From Clostridiales bacterium (GTDB taxonomy: Bacteria; Bacillota; Clostridia; Oscillospirales; CAG-382): a stretch of 21,477 bases of DNA. The stretch lies in NCBI GenBank assembly GCA_003343885.1, contig QAKH01000056.1, forward strand, positions 1-21,477. Reading direction: 5' to 3'. The notes under the pieces are model-generated. The model was not told where the DNA came from. It did no database searches and was given only the letters and a program-made list of their open reading frames with translations. Position 1 is the first letter of the stretch, and each line of letters begins with the position of its first letter. Positions 1 to 8,076 of the stretch are shown here, in pieces. Made by a program: the position numbers and the translations under genes.

Positions 1-44
1 GCATACAGCGCTAAATAGTGTTTTTTGTTTATAAGGAGGAAGTT

Positions 45-1775
45 ATGTTTACTTTAACGGAAATTCTGAGTAATAAAGTTTCCGGGATTTTTGAATCCTG
101 TGGTTATTCTGCTAAATTTGGAACAGTAAAAGTATCCGATAGACCTGATTTGTGTCAATTTCAGTGTAATGGAGCATTTGGAGCTGCAAAAATATATAAA
201 AAAACTCCTGACGTAATTGCAGCTGATGTGGTTAGCAAGTTGCTTAATGATAATAGTTTTGAAAAAGTATCAGTTGTTGGAAAAGGTTTCATAAATATCG
301 ATATAGCTGATAGATTTTTGCTGAACTATTTACAGAATACTCTTTCTGACAGTAATTTGGGAATCAAACAGGCAGAAAGCAGTGAGATAATATTCTTGGA
401 TTATGGAGGCCCCAATGCTGCTAAGCCTCTGCATGTTGGTCATTTGCGCTCTGCAATTATCGGTGATTCTTTAAAAAGGTTAGTTGAGGCTACTGGCAGA
501 AAAACCATAAGTGATGTTCATCTCGGTGATTGGGGGCTTCAAATGGGACTTGTTATTGCAGAGCTTGAAGATAGGGACAATTGCGGAGATGAAATCTCGT
601 TAACTTCTGAGGAATGGGATACAGTTTATGCAATTGCGAGTCAAAAAAGCAAATTAGACGAACAGTTTAGAAAGAGAGCCCAGGAAATAACTGTCAAGTT
701 TCAAAATGGAGACAAGAAATATATTTCTGTGTGGGAAAAAATAATGAAAATTTCCATTAAGAGTATCAAGGAGAACTATAAAGTACTTGGTGTGGATTTT
801 GATTTATGGAACGGGGAGAGCGATGCGGAAAAGTATGTTCCGGAGTTGATTGAAACGCTGGAAAAAGGGAAACTCCTCGAAGAGAGTATGGGCGCCAAAG
901 TGGTCAATGTATCACTTCCGGAAGATAGTGCTCCGGTGCCTCCGGTTATTATAAAAAAATCAAATGGTTCAAATATTTACGCTACTACTGACTTGGCAAC
1001 AATTATTGAACGTAACAAGTTATACCATCCAGACGAAATGTGGTATATTGTTGATAGCAGGCAAAATCTTTATTTTACACAAATATTCAGATGTGCGAGA
1101 AAAGCCGTGCTTGTTCCAAAAGATACGGTTTTACTCCACTTGTGTTTCGGAACGATGAATGGGAAGGACGGAAAACCTTATAAAACACGTGACGGCGGGG
1201 TTATGAAGCTTTCAGATTTGTACAAAACTGTATATGACATTGTGTATAAACGCGTCAGAACATCGTTGTACAGCAAAGAATCGGATAAGCAAGAAATATC
1301 ACATAAATTAGCAGTGGCTGCAATTAAATTTGGGGACTTAATAAATCATAGAACAAAGGATTATGTATTCGATATTGACAAATTTACGGCTTCCGAGGGT
1401 AAAACGGGAATTTTTCTGCTATACACAATTTCAAGAATCAACTCAATCTTAAAAAAATGCGGCGATAATGACGATAATTTGATAGATAATGTTCCAAATA
1501 ATATCTATTCTGAAACTGAAAGGAAACTTATATTGAGATTATCACTTACGAATGAGATGTACGAAACTGCATTTTTAGAAAAAGCGCCTAACCTCATATG
1601 CGAGAATGCTTATAATATTGCGTCTGCCTTTTCAAAATTCTATAGTGAAATACACATAATTGACGAAAAGGACTGTAACAAAAAGAATTCATGGTTATAT
1701 TTGTGTAAGGCAACGAAAATAATTCTTCAAAAGCATTTAGATATTCTTGGTATAGAATCCGTTGAATTTATGTGA
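45..1775 (+). CDS. argS: Arginine--tRNA ligase
   Basis: Class I aminoacyl-tRNA synthetase that charges tRNA-Arg with arginine in the cytoplasm. The product is 576 residues, normal for ArgS. The class I HIGH signature appears as HVGH at residues 130-133, just after the GGPNAAKP stretch typical of ArgS. The KMSKS loop is replaced by the ArgS-type KTRDGG at about 380-385. The N-terminal 'Add-1' tRNA-binding region and C-terminal anticodon-binding helices are both present. I chose ATG 45 because AAGGAGGA (33-40) sits at ideal spacing. An in-frame GTG at 18 lacks a ribosome site. No argS leader can be judged because the window begins 44 bases upstream. The gene looks more A+T rich than the genes downstream (17 G+C in bases 1441-1500, against 30 in 8461-8520 of proA). 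I see no terminator immediately after it. The family call is secure. Confidence 0.96.
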   Translation: MFTLTEILSNKVSGIFESCGYSAKFGTVKVSDRPDLCQFQCNGAFGAAKIYKKTPDVIAADVVSKLLNDNSFEKVSVVGKGFINIDIADRFLLNYLQNTLSDSNLGIKQAESSEIIFLDYGGPNAAKPLHVGHLRSAIIGDSLKRLVEATGRKTISDVHLGDWGLQMGLVIAELEDRDNCGDEISLTSEEWDTVYAIASQKSKLDEQFRKRAQEITVKFQNGDKKYISVWEKIMKISIKSIKENYKVLGVDFDLWNGESDAEKYVPELIETLEKGKLLEESMGAKVVNVSLPEDSAPVPPVIIKKSNGSNIYATTDLATIIERNKLYHPDEMWYIVDSRQNLYFTQIFRCARKAVLVPKDTVLLHLCFGTMNGKDGKPYKTRDGGVMKLSDLYKTVYDIVYKRVRTSLYSKESDKQEISHKLAVAAIKFGDLINHRTKDYVFDIDKFTASEGKTGIFLLYTISRINSILKKCGDNDDNLIDNVPNNIYSETERKLILRLSLTNEMYETAFLEKAPNLICENAYNIASAFSKFYSEIHIIDEKDCNKKNSWLYLCKATKIILQKHLDILGIESVEFM

Positions 1776-1797
1776 TTATCGTATCATAAACAATTTT

Positions 1798-1814
1798 ATT
1801 GTAGTAACTACAAT
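1798..1814. promoter_or_regulatory. Perfect inverted repeat, candidate operator
   Basis: ATTGTAGT-A-ACTACAAT is a perfect 8+1+8 dyad in the argS/protease gap, 43 bases upstream of the protease promoter's -35 box. No T-run follows, so it does not look like an intrinsic terminator for argS. The half-sites face outward (TGTA then TACA), the opposite of BlaI/MecI/CopY boxes. The protein that might bind it is unknown. Confidence 0.35.
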
Positions 1815-1857
1815 GCTTGATTTAATATTCTGTTCTGATAGTGGGATAATCTTTAAT

Positions 1858-1886
1858 TTGACTTGTTCACATAATTGTGATAAAAT
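1858..1886 (+). promoter_or_regulatory. Sigma-A-type promoter of the subtilase gene
   Basis: TTGACT (1858-1863) and TAAAAT (1881-1886) are separated by 17 bases. This places the transcript start near 1893, about 30 bases before the start codon at 1923. The protease is therefore probably transcribed independently of argS. Confidence 0.7.
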
Positions 1887-1922
1887 ATTTAGTAATATAG
1901 GGGAGAAAGGTTCTGAGGTCAT

Positions 1923-3431
1923 ATGAAGTTCAAGCATTTTGCCGCCGCCCTGGCAATAATATTTTTAGCGTTTGTTTCTGTTTCTGCCGAAAATGCCTAT
2001 GACGGATATATTGTCCGCTTCAAGGACTCGGAGAGCGCGAAATTGGCCGCGGAATACGTTGACTCTCTTGTGAGCCTTTATTCAGATGAGTCGGATCTTG
2101 ATATAACGGCTGTAGCTGAAAAATATAATATTTACCGAACTGACAGTAAAGAGCTGGTTGAATACTTTGAAAGCGAGGAGCTTTTGGAATACAGCGAACC
2201 TGATCTTATTATTACTCTGTACGACTCTGAACATGACTATGACTACAATGAAGACGATAGATTCTTATCCCAGTGGTCTCATCAGACAACCAATATTCAA
2301 ACTGCGTGGGATTACGGCGTGTACGGAAACGATGTAGTTATAGCTGTAATTGATTCCGGAGTTGATTTGACGCATCCGGACCTTGCCGGAAAAATTCTTG
2401 AGGGATATAATTATGTTGATGATAACACTGATGTGACTGACATCTTGGGACATGGCACAGGTGTTGCAGGCGTTATATGTTCCGGAGCAAACGGTTTTGG
2501 TACAGTTGGCGCGGCACATCGGGCTAAAATCATTCCTCTTAAGGTTACTGATGAAAAGAGCTTTAAAAGCAGTATGCTTGCAACCGCTGTGATTGACATT
2601 ATAGATAAATATGATGTTGACGTTATAAATATGAGTTTCGGATATATGGATACTACAAGCAATCCTGTACAACACCGTACGCTTTCATCGGCTGTACAGC
2701 TTGCCATTTCTGAGGGAATTATAGTTGTTGCCGCAGCCGGAAACAACGGCACCGACGAACTGTCTTATCCTGCAAGCTTTGACGGAGTAATAAGCGTTGC
2801 GAACCTTGCAAAGACAAGCGACGGTACATATTTTCCGGAACAGAGCTCTCAGCATAATGAAAAAGTCACGGTTATCGCTCCGGGAAACAATGTGCTTACA
2901 ACCGCGGTTGGCGGTACTTATTCGTATGTTAACGGCACATCGTTTTCTTCCCCATACGTAGCAGCGGTAGCGGCGCTTGCAAAGAGCGTTGACAAAGATA
3001 TAACGCCACAGGAGTTCAGACAGCTAATAATCGATACATCGGATAAATCGCCCCTCGGCGGCGCCGAACACAGCAATTATTTCGGATACGGCATTCTTGA
3101 TGCCGGAGCGCTTATTGATACGTTGATAAGACAGAAAAACGAATATGCGTATATTTCACCTGTTGACCGGCGTGACGACGGTAAAATGGTGGTCAAGTTC
3201 TCAAACTTAACAGATGCACCGGTGTCGTTTTCGCTAATCGCACAGACTTCTTCTTCCGGACGTGCGCTTGATTTTGGTGTCTTTTCCAAGAACTTAGCCG
3301 CCGGCGACAAAGCTGACGCAGACATATCCGTGCTTGACGGAGCACAGTTTTCCTCTGTTAAATTTTTCTTGCTTAATACGTTTACACTAAGACCTATGTG
3401 TGAAATGCTTGAAAGCCTGCCTGCTGCATAA
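1923..3431 (+). CDS. Secreted subtilisin-like serine protease (S8 family)
   Basis: Exported endopeptidase of 502 residues. Residues 1-22 form a signal peptide (positive start, hydrophobic core, SVSAE cleavage region). Residues about 27-100 resemble an inhibitor I9 propeptide (YIVRFKD). The catalytic domain follows, with Asp144 in AVIDSGVDLTHPDL, His177 in GHGTGVAG, oxyanion Asn274 in AAGNNG and Ser340 in NGTSFSSP, so the full triad is present. About 100 C-terminal residues (from ~405) form a beta-rich tail of unknown role. I see no SLH, LPXTG or transmembrane anchor, which suggests release into the medium or loose wall association. ATG 1923 follows GGGAGAAAGG (1901-1910) at rather wide spacing. 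It has its own promoter and is followed by a hairpin terminator, so it appears monocistronic. A nutritional role is inference; processing of surface proteins is equally possible. Confidence 0.93.
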   Translation: MKFKHFAAALAIIFLAFVSVSAENAYDGYIVRFKDSESAKLAAEYVDSLVSLYSDESDLDITAVAEKYNIYRTDSKELVEYFESEELLEYSEPDLIITLYDSEHDYDYNEDDRFLSQWSHQTTNIQTAWDYGVYGNDVVIAVIDSGVDLTHPDLAGKILEGYNYVDDNTDVTDILGHGTGVAGVICSGANGFGTVGAAHRAKIIPLKVTDEKSFKSSMLATAVIDIIDKYDVDVINMSFGYMDTTSNPVQHRTLSSAVQLAISEGIIVVAAAGNNGTDELSYPASFDGVISVANLAKTSDGTYFPEQSSQHNEKVTVIAPGNNVLTTAVGGTYSYVNGTSFSSPYVAAVAALAKSVDKDITPQEFRQLIIDTSDKSPLGGAEHSNYFGYGILDAGALIDTLIRQKNEYAYISPVDRRDDGKMVVKFSNLTDAPVSFSLIAQTSSSGRALDFGVFSKNLAAGDKADADISVLDGAQFSSVKFFLLNTFTLRPMCEMLESLPAA

Positions 3432-3466
3432 TGACATGCGCTTTGGAACGCTGTAATCAGCGCTTA

Positions 3467-3520
3467 TTCCCGAAATCCCGCAGGATAATTCGTGCTTGCG
3501 GAGGTTTTGGGAATTTTTTT
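3467..3520 (+). terminator. Likely intrinsic terminator after the protease
   Basis: An imperfect hairpin pairs TTCCCGAAATCCCGCA (3467-3482) with TGCGGAGGTTTTGGGAA (3497-3513), including G-U pairs and a small bulge. It runs into seven T's (3514-3520). Confidence 0.75.
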
Positions 3521-3539
3521 GTTTATCATATGTTATATG

Positions 3540-3580
3540 TTGTCGAAAGTATTGATTTTAGTATTTTTTAATGGTAAAAT
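3540..3580 (+). promoter_or_regulatory. Sigma-A-type promoter with adjacent 0A-box-like site
   Basis: TTGATT (3552-3557) and TAAAAT (3575-3580) are 17 bases apart, upstream of the YjjG-like gene. Just ahead of the -35 lies TTGTCGAA (3540-3547), which matches the core of the Spo0A-binding 0A box (TGTCGAA). A seven-base match is expected a few times by chance in a window of this size, so the Spo0A link is weak; the promoter itself is the firmer part. Confidence 0.6.
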
Positions 3581-3629
3581 TATCCTGTTAAAGTTTGTAT
3601 ACACTTTGCCTTATGAAAGGATTTGAGCT

Positions 3630-4325
3630 TTGGGGATGTTTGTAAATTTGCTGTTCGATCTTGACGATACACTGCTTGATTTTCACGCTGCGGAAAAGGT
3701 TGCCATAGAAAAAACAATGACGCATTTCGGAATTTCTCCGACGCCTGAGCTGACAGCGCTTTACAGCAAATTAAATCTTATGCAGTGGAAATTGCTTGAG
3801 CAAGGGAAAATAACCAGAAGCGAAGTAAAAGTTCGCAGGTTCAAGCTTTTTTTTGAGCAGCTCGGACTTTCGTACACTCCACAGGAAGCCGCTGCCTTTT
3901 ACGAGGAAGCTCTGTCTAAAGGACACTTTTTCATGCCGGGAGCAAAAGAGGTACTTGACAGACTGTACGGAAAATATAAACTGTACCTTGTTTCAAACGG
4001 ACTTGAGCATGTTCAGAAAGGTCGCCTTGAAAGCGCCGGAATATGCAGATACTTTGAGAAAATATTTCTCTCGGAATGTATCGGATACGATAAACCGGAC
4101 GCGCGCTTTTTTGACGAGTGCTTTAAAGAAATTCCGGACTTTTCAAAGGAGCAGACGCTCATAATCGGAGACAGCCTGTCATCAGATATGACGGGAGGCA
4201 AAAACGCCGGAATTTTTACGGTGTGGTTCAATCCGCAGAATTCCGAAAACAATTCCGACGTAAAACCGGATACGCAGATACATTCGCTTGACGAAATACC
4301 GTCGTGCTTTGAAAACCTTGCGTAA
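3630..4325 (+). CDS. YjjG/YfnB-like HAD pyrimidine 5'-nucleotidase
   Basis: Cytoplasmic haloacid-dehalogenase-type phosphatase of 231 residues. All four HAD motifs are visible: nucleophile Asp10 and Asp12 in LLFDLDDTLLDF, Ser122 in LVSNG, Lys155 in YDKPDARFF, and Asp181/Asp186 in IIGDSLSSDMTGG. The DLDDTLLDFHAAE start and the GDSLSSDMTGGKNAG block followed by WFNP are characteristic of the YjjG group. Known members dephosphorylate dUMP, dTMP and non-canonical pyrimidine nucleotides. I favour the TTG start at 3630 because GAAAGG (3615-3620) lies 9 bases upstream; the ATG at 3636 is in frame but sits 15 bases from it. It heads a run of three phosphatase genes under the promoter at 3552-3580. 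The substrate is inferred from the family. Confidence 0.87.
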   Translation: MGMFVNLLFDLDDTLLDFHAAEKVAIEKTMTHFGISPTPELTALYSKLNLMQWKLLEQGKITRSEVKVRRFKLFFEQLGLSYTPQEAAAFYEEALSKGHFFMPGAKEVLDRLYGKYKLYLVSNGLEHVQKGRLESAGICRYFEKIFLSECIGYDKPDARFFDECFKEIPDFSKEQTLIIGDSLSSDMTGGKNAGIFTVWFNPQNSENNSDVKPDTQIHSLDEIPSCFENLA

Positions 4326-4381
4326 CTTAAGAAAAAGAAAAACTTTATATATAACAGGAACTGAAAAACACGGAGAAATTT

Positions 4382-4993
4382 ATGATGGAAAACAAAAATA
4401 CAGAAAATAAAAATACATTCTTCCCTCTTGCTTTCAGAATGAAATATATTAGCAGATGGGGACTTATGCGCGCGACCGAGCCGGAAAACCTGCTTGAGCA
4501 CAGTGCACATTGTGCAATCCTTGCACATGCTCTTGCCTGTATCGGCAATGAGGTTTTCGGCGAAAACTATGACGCCGGAGATATCGCCGTGAAAGCGCTT
4601 TATCATGACACAAGCGAAATATATACCGGAGACCTTCCGACTCCGATAAAATACCATAACGACGATATATCGGCAAGCTATAAAAGCATAGAACACGAGG
4701 CGCTTGAAAAGCTGCTCATAAAACTTCCGGACGAGCTGAAAGGAGCGTATGAAGGCGCTCTGCAATATGACGGAAAGACAGGACAAAAGGAAAAAAATCT
4801 CATAAAAGCGGCGGATAAGCTGTGTGCGGTGATAAAATGCATGCAGGAGTGCCGCGACGGTAATAAAGAGTTTTCGCAGGCTTTGCAAACTACCCTCAAA
4901 AGCCTTGGGCAAAGAGCGGAAAACTGCCGTGAGCTTAAATATTTCATGGAAAAATTTCTCCCGGAATTTGAAAAGTCGTTAGACGAACTGTAA
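4382..4993 (+). CDS. yfbR: YfbR-like 5'-deoxynucleotidase (HD domain)
   Basis: Metal-dependent HD-superfamily phosphohydrolase of 203 residues. It matches E. coli YfbR across its length. YfbR removes phosphate from deoxyribonucleoside 5'-monophosphates. Metal ligands are His40 (ENLLEHS), His75-Asp76 (LYHDTSE) and Asp145 (AADKLCA). Arg25-Trp26 in SRWGLMR corresponds to the Arg-Trp pair that selects deoxyribose in YfbR. The GDLPTPIKY loop (83-91) is also a family hallmark. The N-terminus carries an extra Asn/Lys-rich stretch (NKNTENKNT) of no obvious function. GGAG (4372-4375) can serve either ATG 4382 or ATG 4385, so the first Met is uncertain by one codon. It starts 56 bases after the YjjG-like gene, likely in the same transcript, suggesting shared work on the (deoxy)nucleotide pool. 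Confidence 0.92.
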   Translation: MMENKNTENKNTFFPLAFRMKYISRWGLMRATEPENLLEHSAHCAILAHALACIGNEVFGENYDAGDIAVKALYHDTSEIYTGDLPTPIKYHNDDISASYKSIEHEALEKLLIKLPDELKGAYEGALQYDGKTGQKEKNLIKAADKLCAVIKCMQECRDGNKEFSQALQTTLKSLGQRAENCRELKYFMEKFLPEFEKSLDEL

Positions 4994-4998
4994 GAAAA

Positions 4999-5036
4999 AA
5001 GCCGTGTGCGGAAGATTGTTTCCAAGCGAACGGCTT
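4999..5036. other. Inverted repeat between phosphatase genes
   Basis: AAGCCGT (4999-5005) pairs with ACGGCTT (5030-5036), and GGAA (5010-5013) with TTCC (5020-5023) inside it. On the plus strand no T-run follows. On the minus strand the stem would run into TTTTTTCTTA, which looks like a terminator, yet no minus-strand gene is nearby. It may be an mRNA processing or stability hairpin. Confidence 0.35.
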
Positions 5037-5076
5037 GACTTAAAAGAAATATTTTATACTTGAAAGGAATACCTAT

Positions 5077-5751
5077 ATGTCAGGAAAAAGATTCGAATGT
5101 GTTATATTTGACATGGACGGAACATTGTTGTATACGCTGGACGATATAACAAAATCATTAAATATTACTCTTCGTGAGTTCGGTTATCCTGAACATACCG
5201 AAGAGAAAGTGAAAACATTCATAAATAACGGAGCCTACCGCCTTATGGAGCTTGCGCTTCCCGAGGATAAGAGGGACGAAGAAAACGTAAAAGAAAAACT
5301 TGCGAGATACCTTGAAGTGTATTATGAGCATGTGTGTGAAAAGACAAGACCTTATGACGGAATAACCGAACTTGTGGACAGATTGAAAAAAGCCGGAATA
5401 AAGCTTGCGGTAGTGTCAAATAAACCGGATAAACAGGCGAAAATGCTTGCGGGCAGCTGCTTTGGAGAAGGCGTTTTTGAATATGTTTCCGGCACCGGAG
5501 AGGGACTTCCCACAAAACCGGACAAGGAGTGTGTCGACAGAGCACTTTCGTTTTTGAATGTTGACAGGAAAAACACGCTCTACGTCGGAGATTCATACGT
5601 TGATGTGCTTACCGCACAAAACTCCGGTATTCCGTGCGCAGGAATACTGTGGGGATTTGCGGGTGTTCACAGCTTTGACGAGTATAAGCCGGATTACAAA
5701 ATAGCCACGGCACACGAGCTTGAAGAGCTCATATTCAACGGGAATAAATAA
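5077..5751 (+). CDS. Gph-like HAD phosphatase (phosphoglycolate phosphatase family)
   Basis: HAD hydrolase of 224 residues. Motifs: nucleophile Asp12 and Asp14 in VIFDMDGTLL, Ser114 in AVVSNKPD, Lys147 in PTKPDKECVD, and Asp172/Asp176 in YVGDSYVDV. A helical C1 cap (about 20-90) and the GILWGFAG segment near the end fit the Gph/PGP subgroup. Members hydrolyse 2-phosphoglycolate, a by-product of DNA repair, but several act on other small phosphates or nucleotides, so the substrate is not settled. The usual LxDS after the nucleophile reads LYTLDD here, a small departure. ATG 5077 follows GAAAGG (5062-5067). It is the third gene of a same-strand phosphatase run, 83 bases after yfbR with the inverted repeat at 4999-5036 between. 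Confidence 0.85.
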   Translation: MSGKRFECVIFDMDGTLLYTLDDITKSLNITLREFGYPEHTEEKVKTFINNGAYRLMELALPEDKRDEENVKEKLARYLEVYYEHVCEKTRPYDGITELVDRLKKAGIKLAVVSNKPDKQAKMLAGSCFGEGVFEYVSGTGEGLPTKPDKECVDRALSFLNVDRKNTLYVGDSYVDVLTAQNSGIPCAGILWGFAGVHSFDEYKPDYKIATAHELEELIFNGNK

Positions 5752-5872
5752 GTCCTCTATACATACAGTACTACAGTACATACAGTTCTGACACAAAACT
5801 TTTATTGTGTGACTGCATGTATATAAGATAAAGTGCCAAATTTAGCGTATAAAAGAAAAGGAGAAACAAAAT
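5752..5872 (+). promoter_or_regulatory. Leader of the GH36 gene with repeats and possible promoter
   Basis: This gap holds a nine-base direct repeat ACATACAGT (5761-5769 and 5778-5786) and an inverted repeat ACACAA-N8-TTGTGT (5791-5796, 5805-5810). A weak promoter is possible, with TTTATT (5801-5806) and TAAGAT (5824-5829) spaced 17. The inverted repeat would overlap the -35, as a repressor site might. No terminator for the preceding gene is obvious, so read-through is possible. Confidence 0.35.
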
Positions 5873-8014
5873 ATGTCTGAACAAATACTAACACACGGAA
5901 ACATGTTAATGAAGTATAAGGGAGCGGCAGGAGAGGCGCTCAGAATGTGCAGTCTAAGCACTGAAAATACTAAGGCTTTAAGCGAAAGTACTTCATCCGC
6001 TCCTAATTTCAGCCTTGAAATTGCAGGAGATGAAACCGCTCCGATGCAGGGCTGCGCTTCTCTTGCCAGTCACTATGAGGGCGCAAGGTGTACATTTTTT
6101 GAACATTCCTCAAAAGGACTTACCGCAAAGTACATAGCTTACTCGGATACGCTTGAGATAACCGTGAAAATGCAGTTTATTCCGGGGACCGACGTCGTCC
6201 GTCAGATAAATTCCGTGAAAAATATCGGAAACGAAAAGGTAACTATAACGCATTTCGGCTCGGGATTTCTGTGTGGAATAGGACAGGGCGGTTTAAAGAA
6301 ATGGTACCTTGAAAGCTCAAAGCTAAAGGTTCACCATTGCCTGTCGCACTGGCAGGGTGAGGCTCAGTGGAGAACGGATACTCTCGAAAATCTTGGCATA
6401 TATAAGAAAACCGCACATTCATGGGACAGTACCGCATGGCGCGCACGTTCGGTCGGAAGCTGGAGTACGGGAAAAAACTATCCTCTTGTTATCTTAGAGA
6501 ATACCGAAACAGGTACGGTTTGGTATATGGAGCTTGAGTGCGGAACGAGCTGGACTGTTGAACTCGGGAACCGAAACGGAAGCGGAGAAAGCGAGGGTAC
6601 TTTCTATCTTGAGGCAAATTCAGCAGATGAGGAAACAGGCTTTGTCAAGGTTCTGCACCCGGGAAAAAGCTATACGGCTTGCCCGGTGTTGTTCGGCTGC
6701 ACCGACGGTTCGTTTGAAGAGGCTGTAAAGCAGCTTACAAAGGCAAAGAGAAAAACCATGCTTGCTTCTTGGAAAAACGGAGCGGCTCCGGCATTTTTCA
6801 ATACTTATATGGACTGCATTTGGGGCGCAGGGGATAAAAACACGCTTCCGGCTCTCATACAAAGCGCTTCAGACTGCGGAGCCGAGGTTTTCTGCCTTGA
6901 CGCAGGCTGGTATATAAAAGGACTCGGAGAGTGGTCGGTAAATAACGAAAAATACGGTGAAAACGGCTTGAAAGGTATTTTTGACCTGATAAAGAGTAAG
7001 GGAATGAAGCCGGGGGCATGGCTTGAAATCGAGTCAATTTCACCGGACACTCCCATGTATAAAAACGGCAGACTTCTTACGAGAAACGCAAAGGCAGTAA
7101 GCGGAGGGCACTTTGCCGATTTCACGGATAAGTATCAGAGAGATTATATAGAGGGCATATTCGATATGCTGTATGATATGGGCGTTCGCTTTATAAAGAA
7201 CGACTATAACCGCTCGGTAATGTACGGAGCAAACATGTCAGGCTCCAGTGCCGCCGAAGGGCTGAAAAAACATACCGAAGCTTTTTACTCTCTTATCGAC
7301 TCGATACGAAAGAAATATCCCGATCTTATGATAGAAAACTGCGGAAGCGGCGCAATGAGAAGTGATACGGGAACGCTGAGGCATTTTCACCTTCAAAGCG
7401 CCTCTGACCAGGAGTTTTACTATCTCAATCCGTCTATAATCTCCGGCACGGCGGCATGCCTTGCTCCGGAAAAGGCGGGAATCTGGTCGTACCCTTACCC
7501 GGTGTCATTCTACGAAAATCAAAAAGGCGCAGATGTTTACGCCGACGCTTCAAGAATGGCAGACTTAGCTGACGGAGAACAGACAGTATTCAATATGGTA
7601 AACGCACTGTGCGGAACGCTGTATCTGTCGGGAAGAATTGATAAAGCCGACAGCTTTAACGCTTCACTTATAAAAGAAGGCGTAGAAGTTTATAAAAAGT
7701 ACAGACAGCACATTGCGTCCGCATATCCCGTTTGGCCGGACGGAACACTTAAAATAGGCGACAGGACACATTCTTCGCTTGGATTTATAAGTGAAAACGG
7801 CAAAAAAATGACGCTTGCCGTTTGGAAACTCGAGGATATGTCAGAGGTTATCGAAGTTGACCTGAGCAAATATTTTGCCGGTAAAAAAGCTGAAGTGCAG
7901 GTTGCATATCCAACTCTTATTGGGACTGATTTTGTGTATAACCAAAACACAGCGAAACTGTGCGTAAAAATGCCGAAAGACAGAACGGCAAGATTTTTTG
8001 AAATTACCGTTTAA
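5873..8014 (+). CDS. GH36-family alpha-galactosidase-like glycoside hydrolase
   Basis: Protein of 713 residues with GH36/melibiase architecture: N-terminal beta-sandwich (about 1-290), a (beta/alpha)8 barrel (about 300-620) and a small C-terminal beta domain. Barrel landmarks are FCLDAGWY (about 341-348), KPGAWLEIESISP, and the likely nucleophile Asp444 in FIKNDYNRS, where better-known enzymes have KWDMN. The likely acid/base is Asp512 in QSASDQ, preceded by ENCGSGAMRSDTG. Retaining GH36 enzymes release alpha-galactose, or in some branches alpha-GalNAc, from oligosaccharides or glycans. The active-site strings depart enough from classic enzymes that the exact sugar is uncertain. There is no signal peptide or membrane segment, so it should act inside the cell on imported substrate, yet no transporter gene is in the window. 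ATG 5873 follows AAAGGAGA. Probably first gene of a run ending at 12959. Confidence 0.85.
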   Translation: MSEQILTHGNMLMKYKGAAGEALRMCSLSTENTKALSESTSSAPNFSLEIAGDETAPMQGCASLASHYEGARCTFFEHSSKGLTAKYIAYSDTLEITVKMQFIPGTDVVRQINSVKNIGNEKVTITHFGSGFLCGIGQGGLKKWYLESSKLKVHHCLSHWQGEAQWRTDTLENLGIYKKTAHSWDSTAWRARSVGSWSTGKNYPLVILENTETGTVWYMELECGTSWTVELGNRNGSGESEGTFYLEANSADEETGFVKVLHPGKSYTACPVLFGCTDGSFEEAVKQLTKAKRKTMLASWKNGAAPAFFNTYMDCIWGAGDKNTLPALIQSASDCGAEVFCLDAGWYIKGLGEWSVNNEKYGENGLKGIFDLIKSKGMKPGAWLEIESISPDTPMYKNGRLLTRNAKAVSGGHFADFTDKYQRDYIEGIFDMLYDMGVRFIKNDYNRSVMYGANMSGSSAAEGLKKHTEAFYSLIDSIRKKYPDLMIENCGSGAMRSDTGTLRHFHLQSASDQEFYYLNPSIISGTAACLAPEKAGIWSYPYPVSFYENQKGADVYADASRMADLADGEQTVFNMVNALCGTLYLSGRIDKADSFNASLIKEGVEVYKKYRQHIASAYPVWPDGTLKIGDRTHSSLGFISENGKKMTLAVWKLEDMSEVIEVDLSKYFAGKKAEVQVAYPTLIGTDFVYNQNTAKLCVKMPKDRTARFFEITV

Positions 8015-8076
8015 TGCCTTTAAGTCACAAAAAAGATTTCACAGCAGAAAAAAGACCGAAAGGGGAAAATAATAAG

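Noticed and set aside
1798..1814. BlaI/MecI/CopY-type operator
   Set aside because: Those boxes read TACA-N2-TGTA; here the half-sites are in the opposite order.
2265..2752. Two long open frames on the minus strand opposite the protease gene
   Set aside because: They lie wholly within the S8 catalytic domain, whose motifs are intact on the plus strand; neither resembles a known family or has a ribosome site.
4013..4912. A 299-codon minus-strand open frame across the YjjG-like and YfbR-like genes
   Set aside because: It spans two genes with clear motifs and consists of low-quality Phe/Ser/Arg-rich translation; it is a shadow frame.
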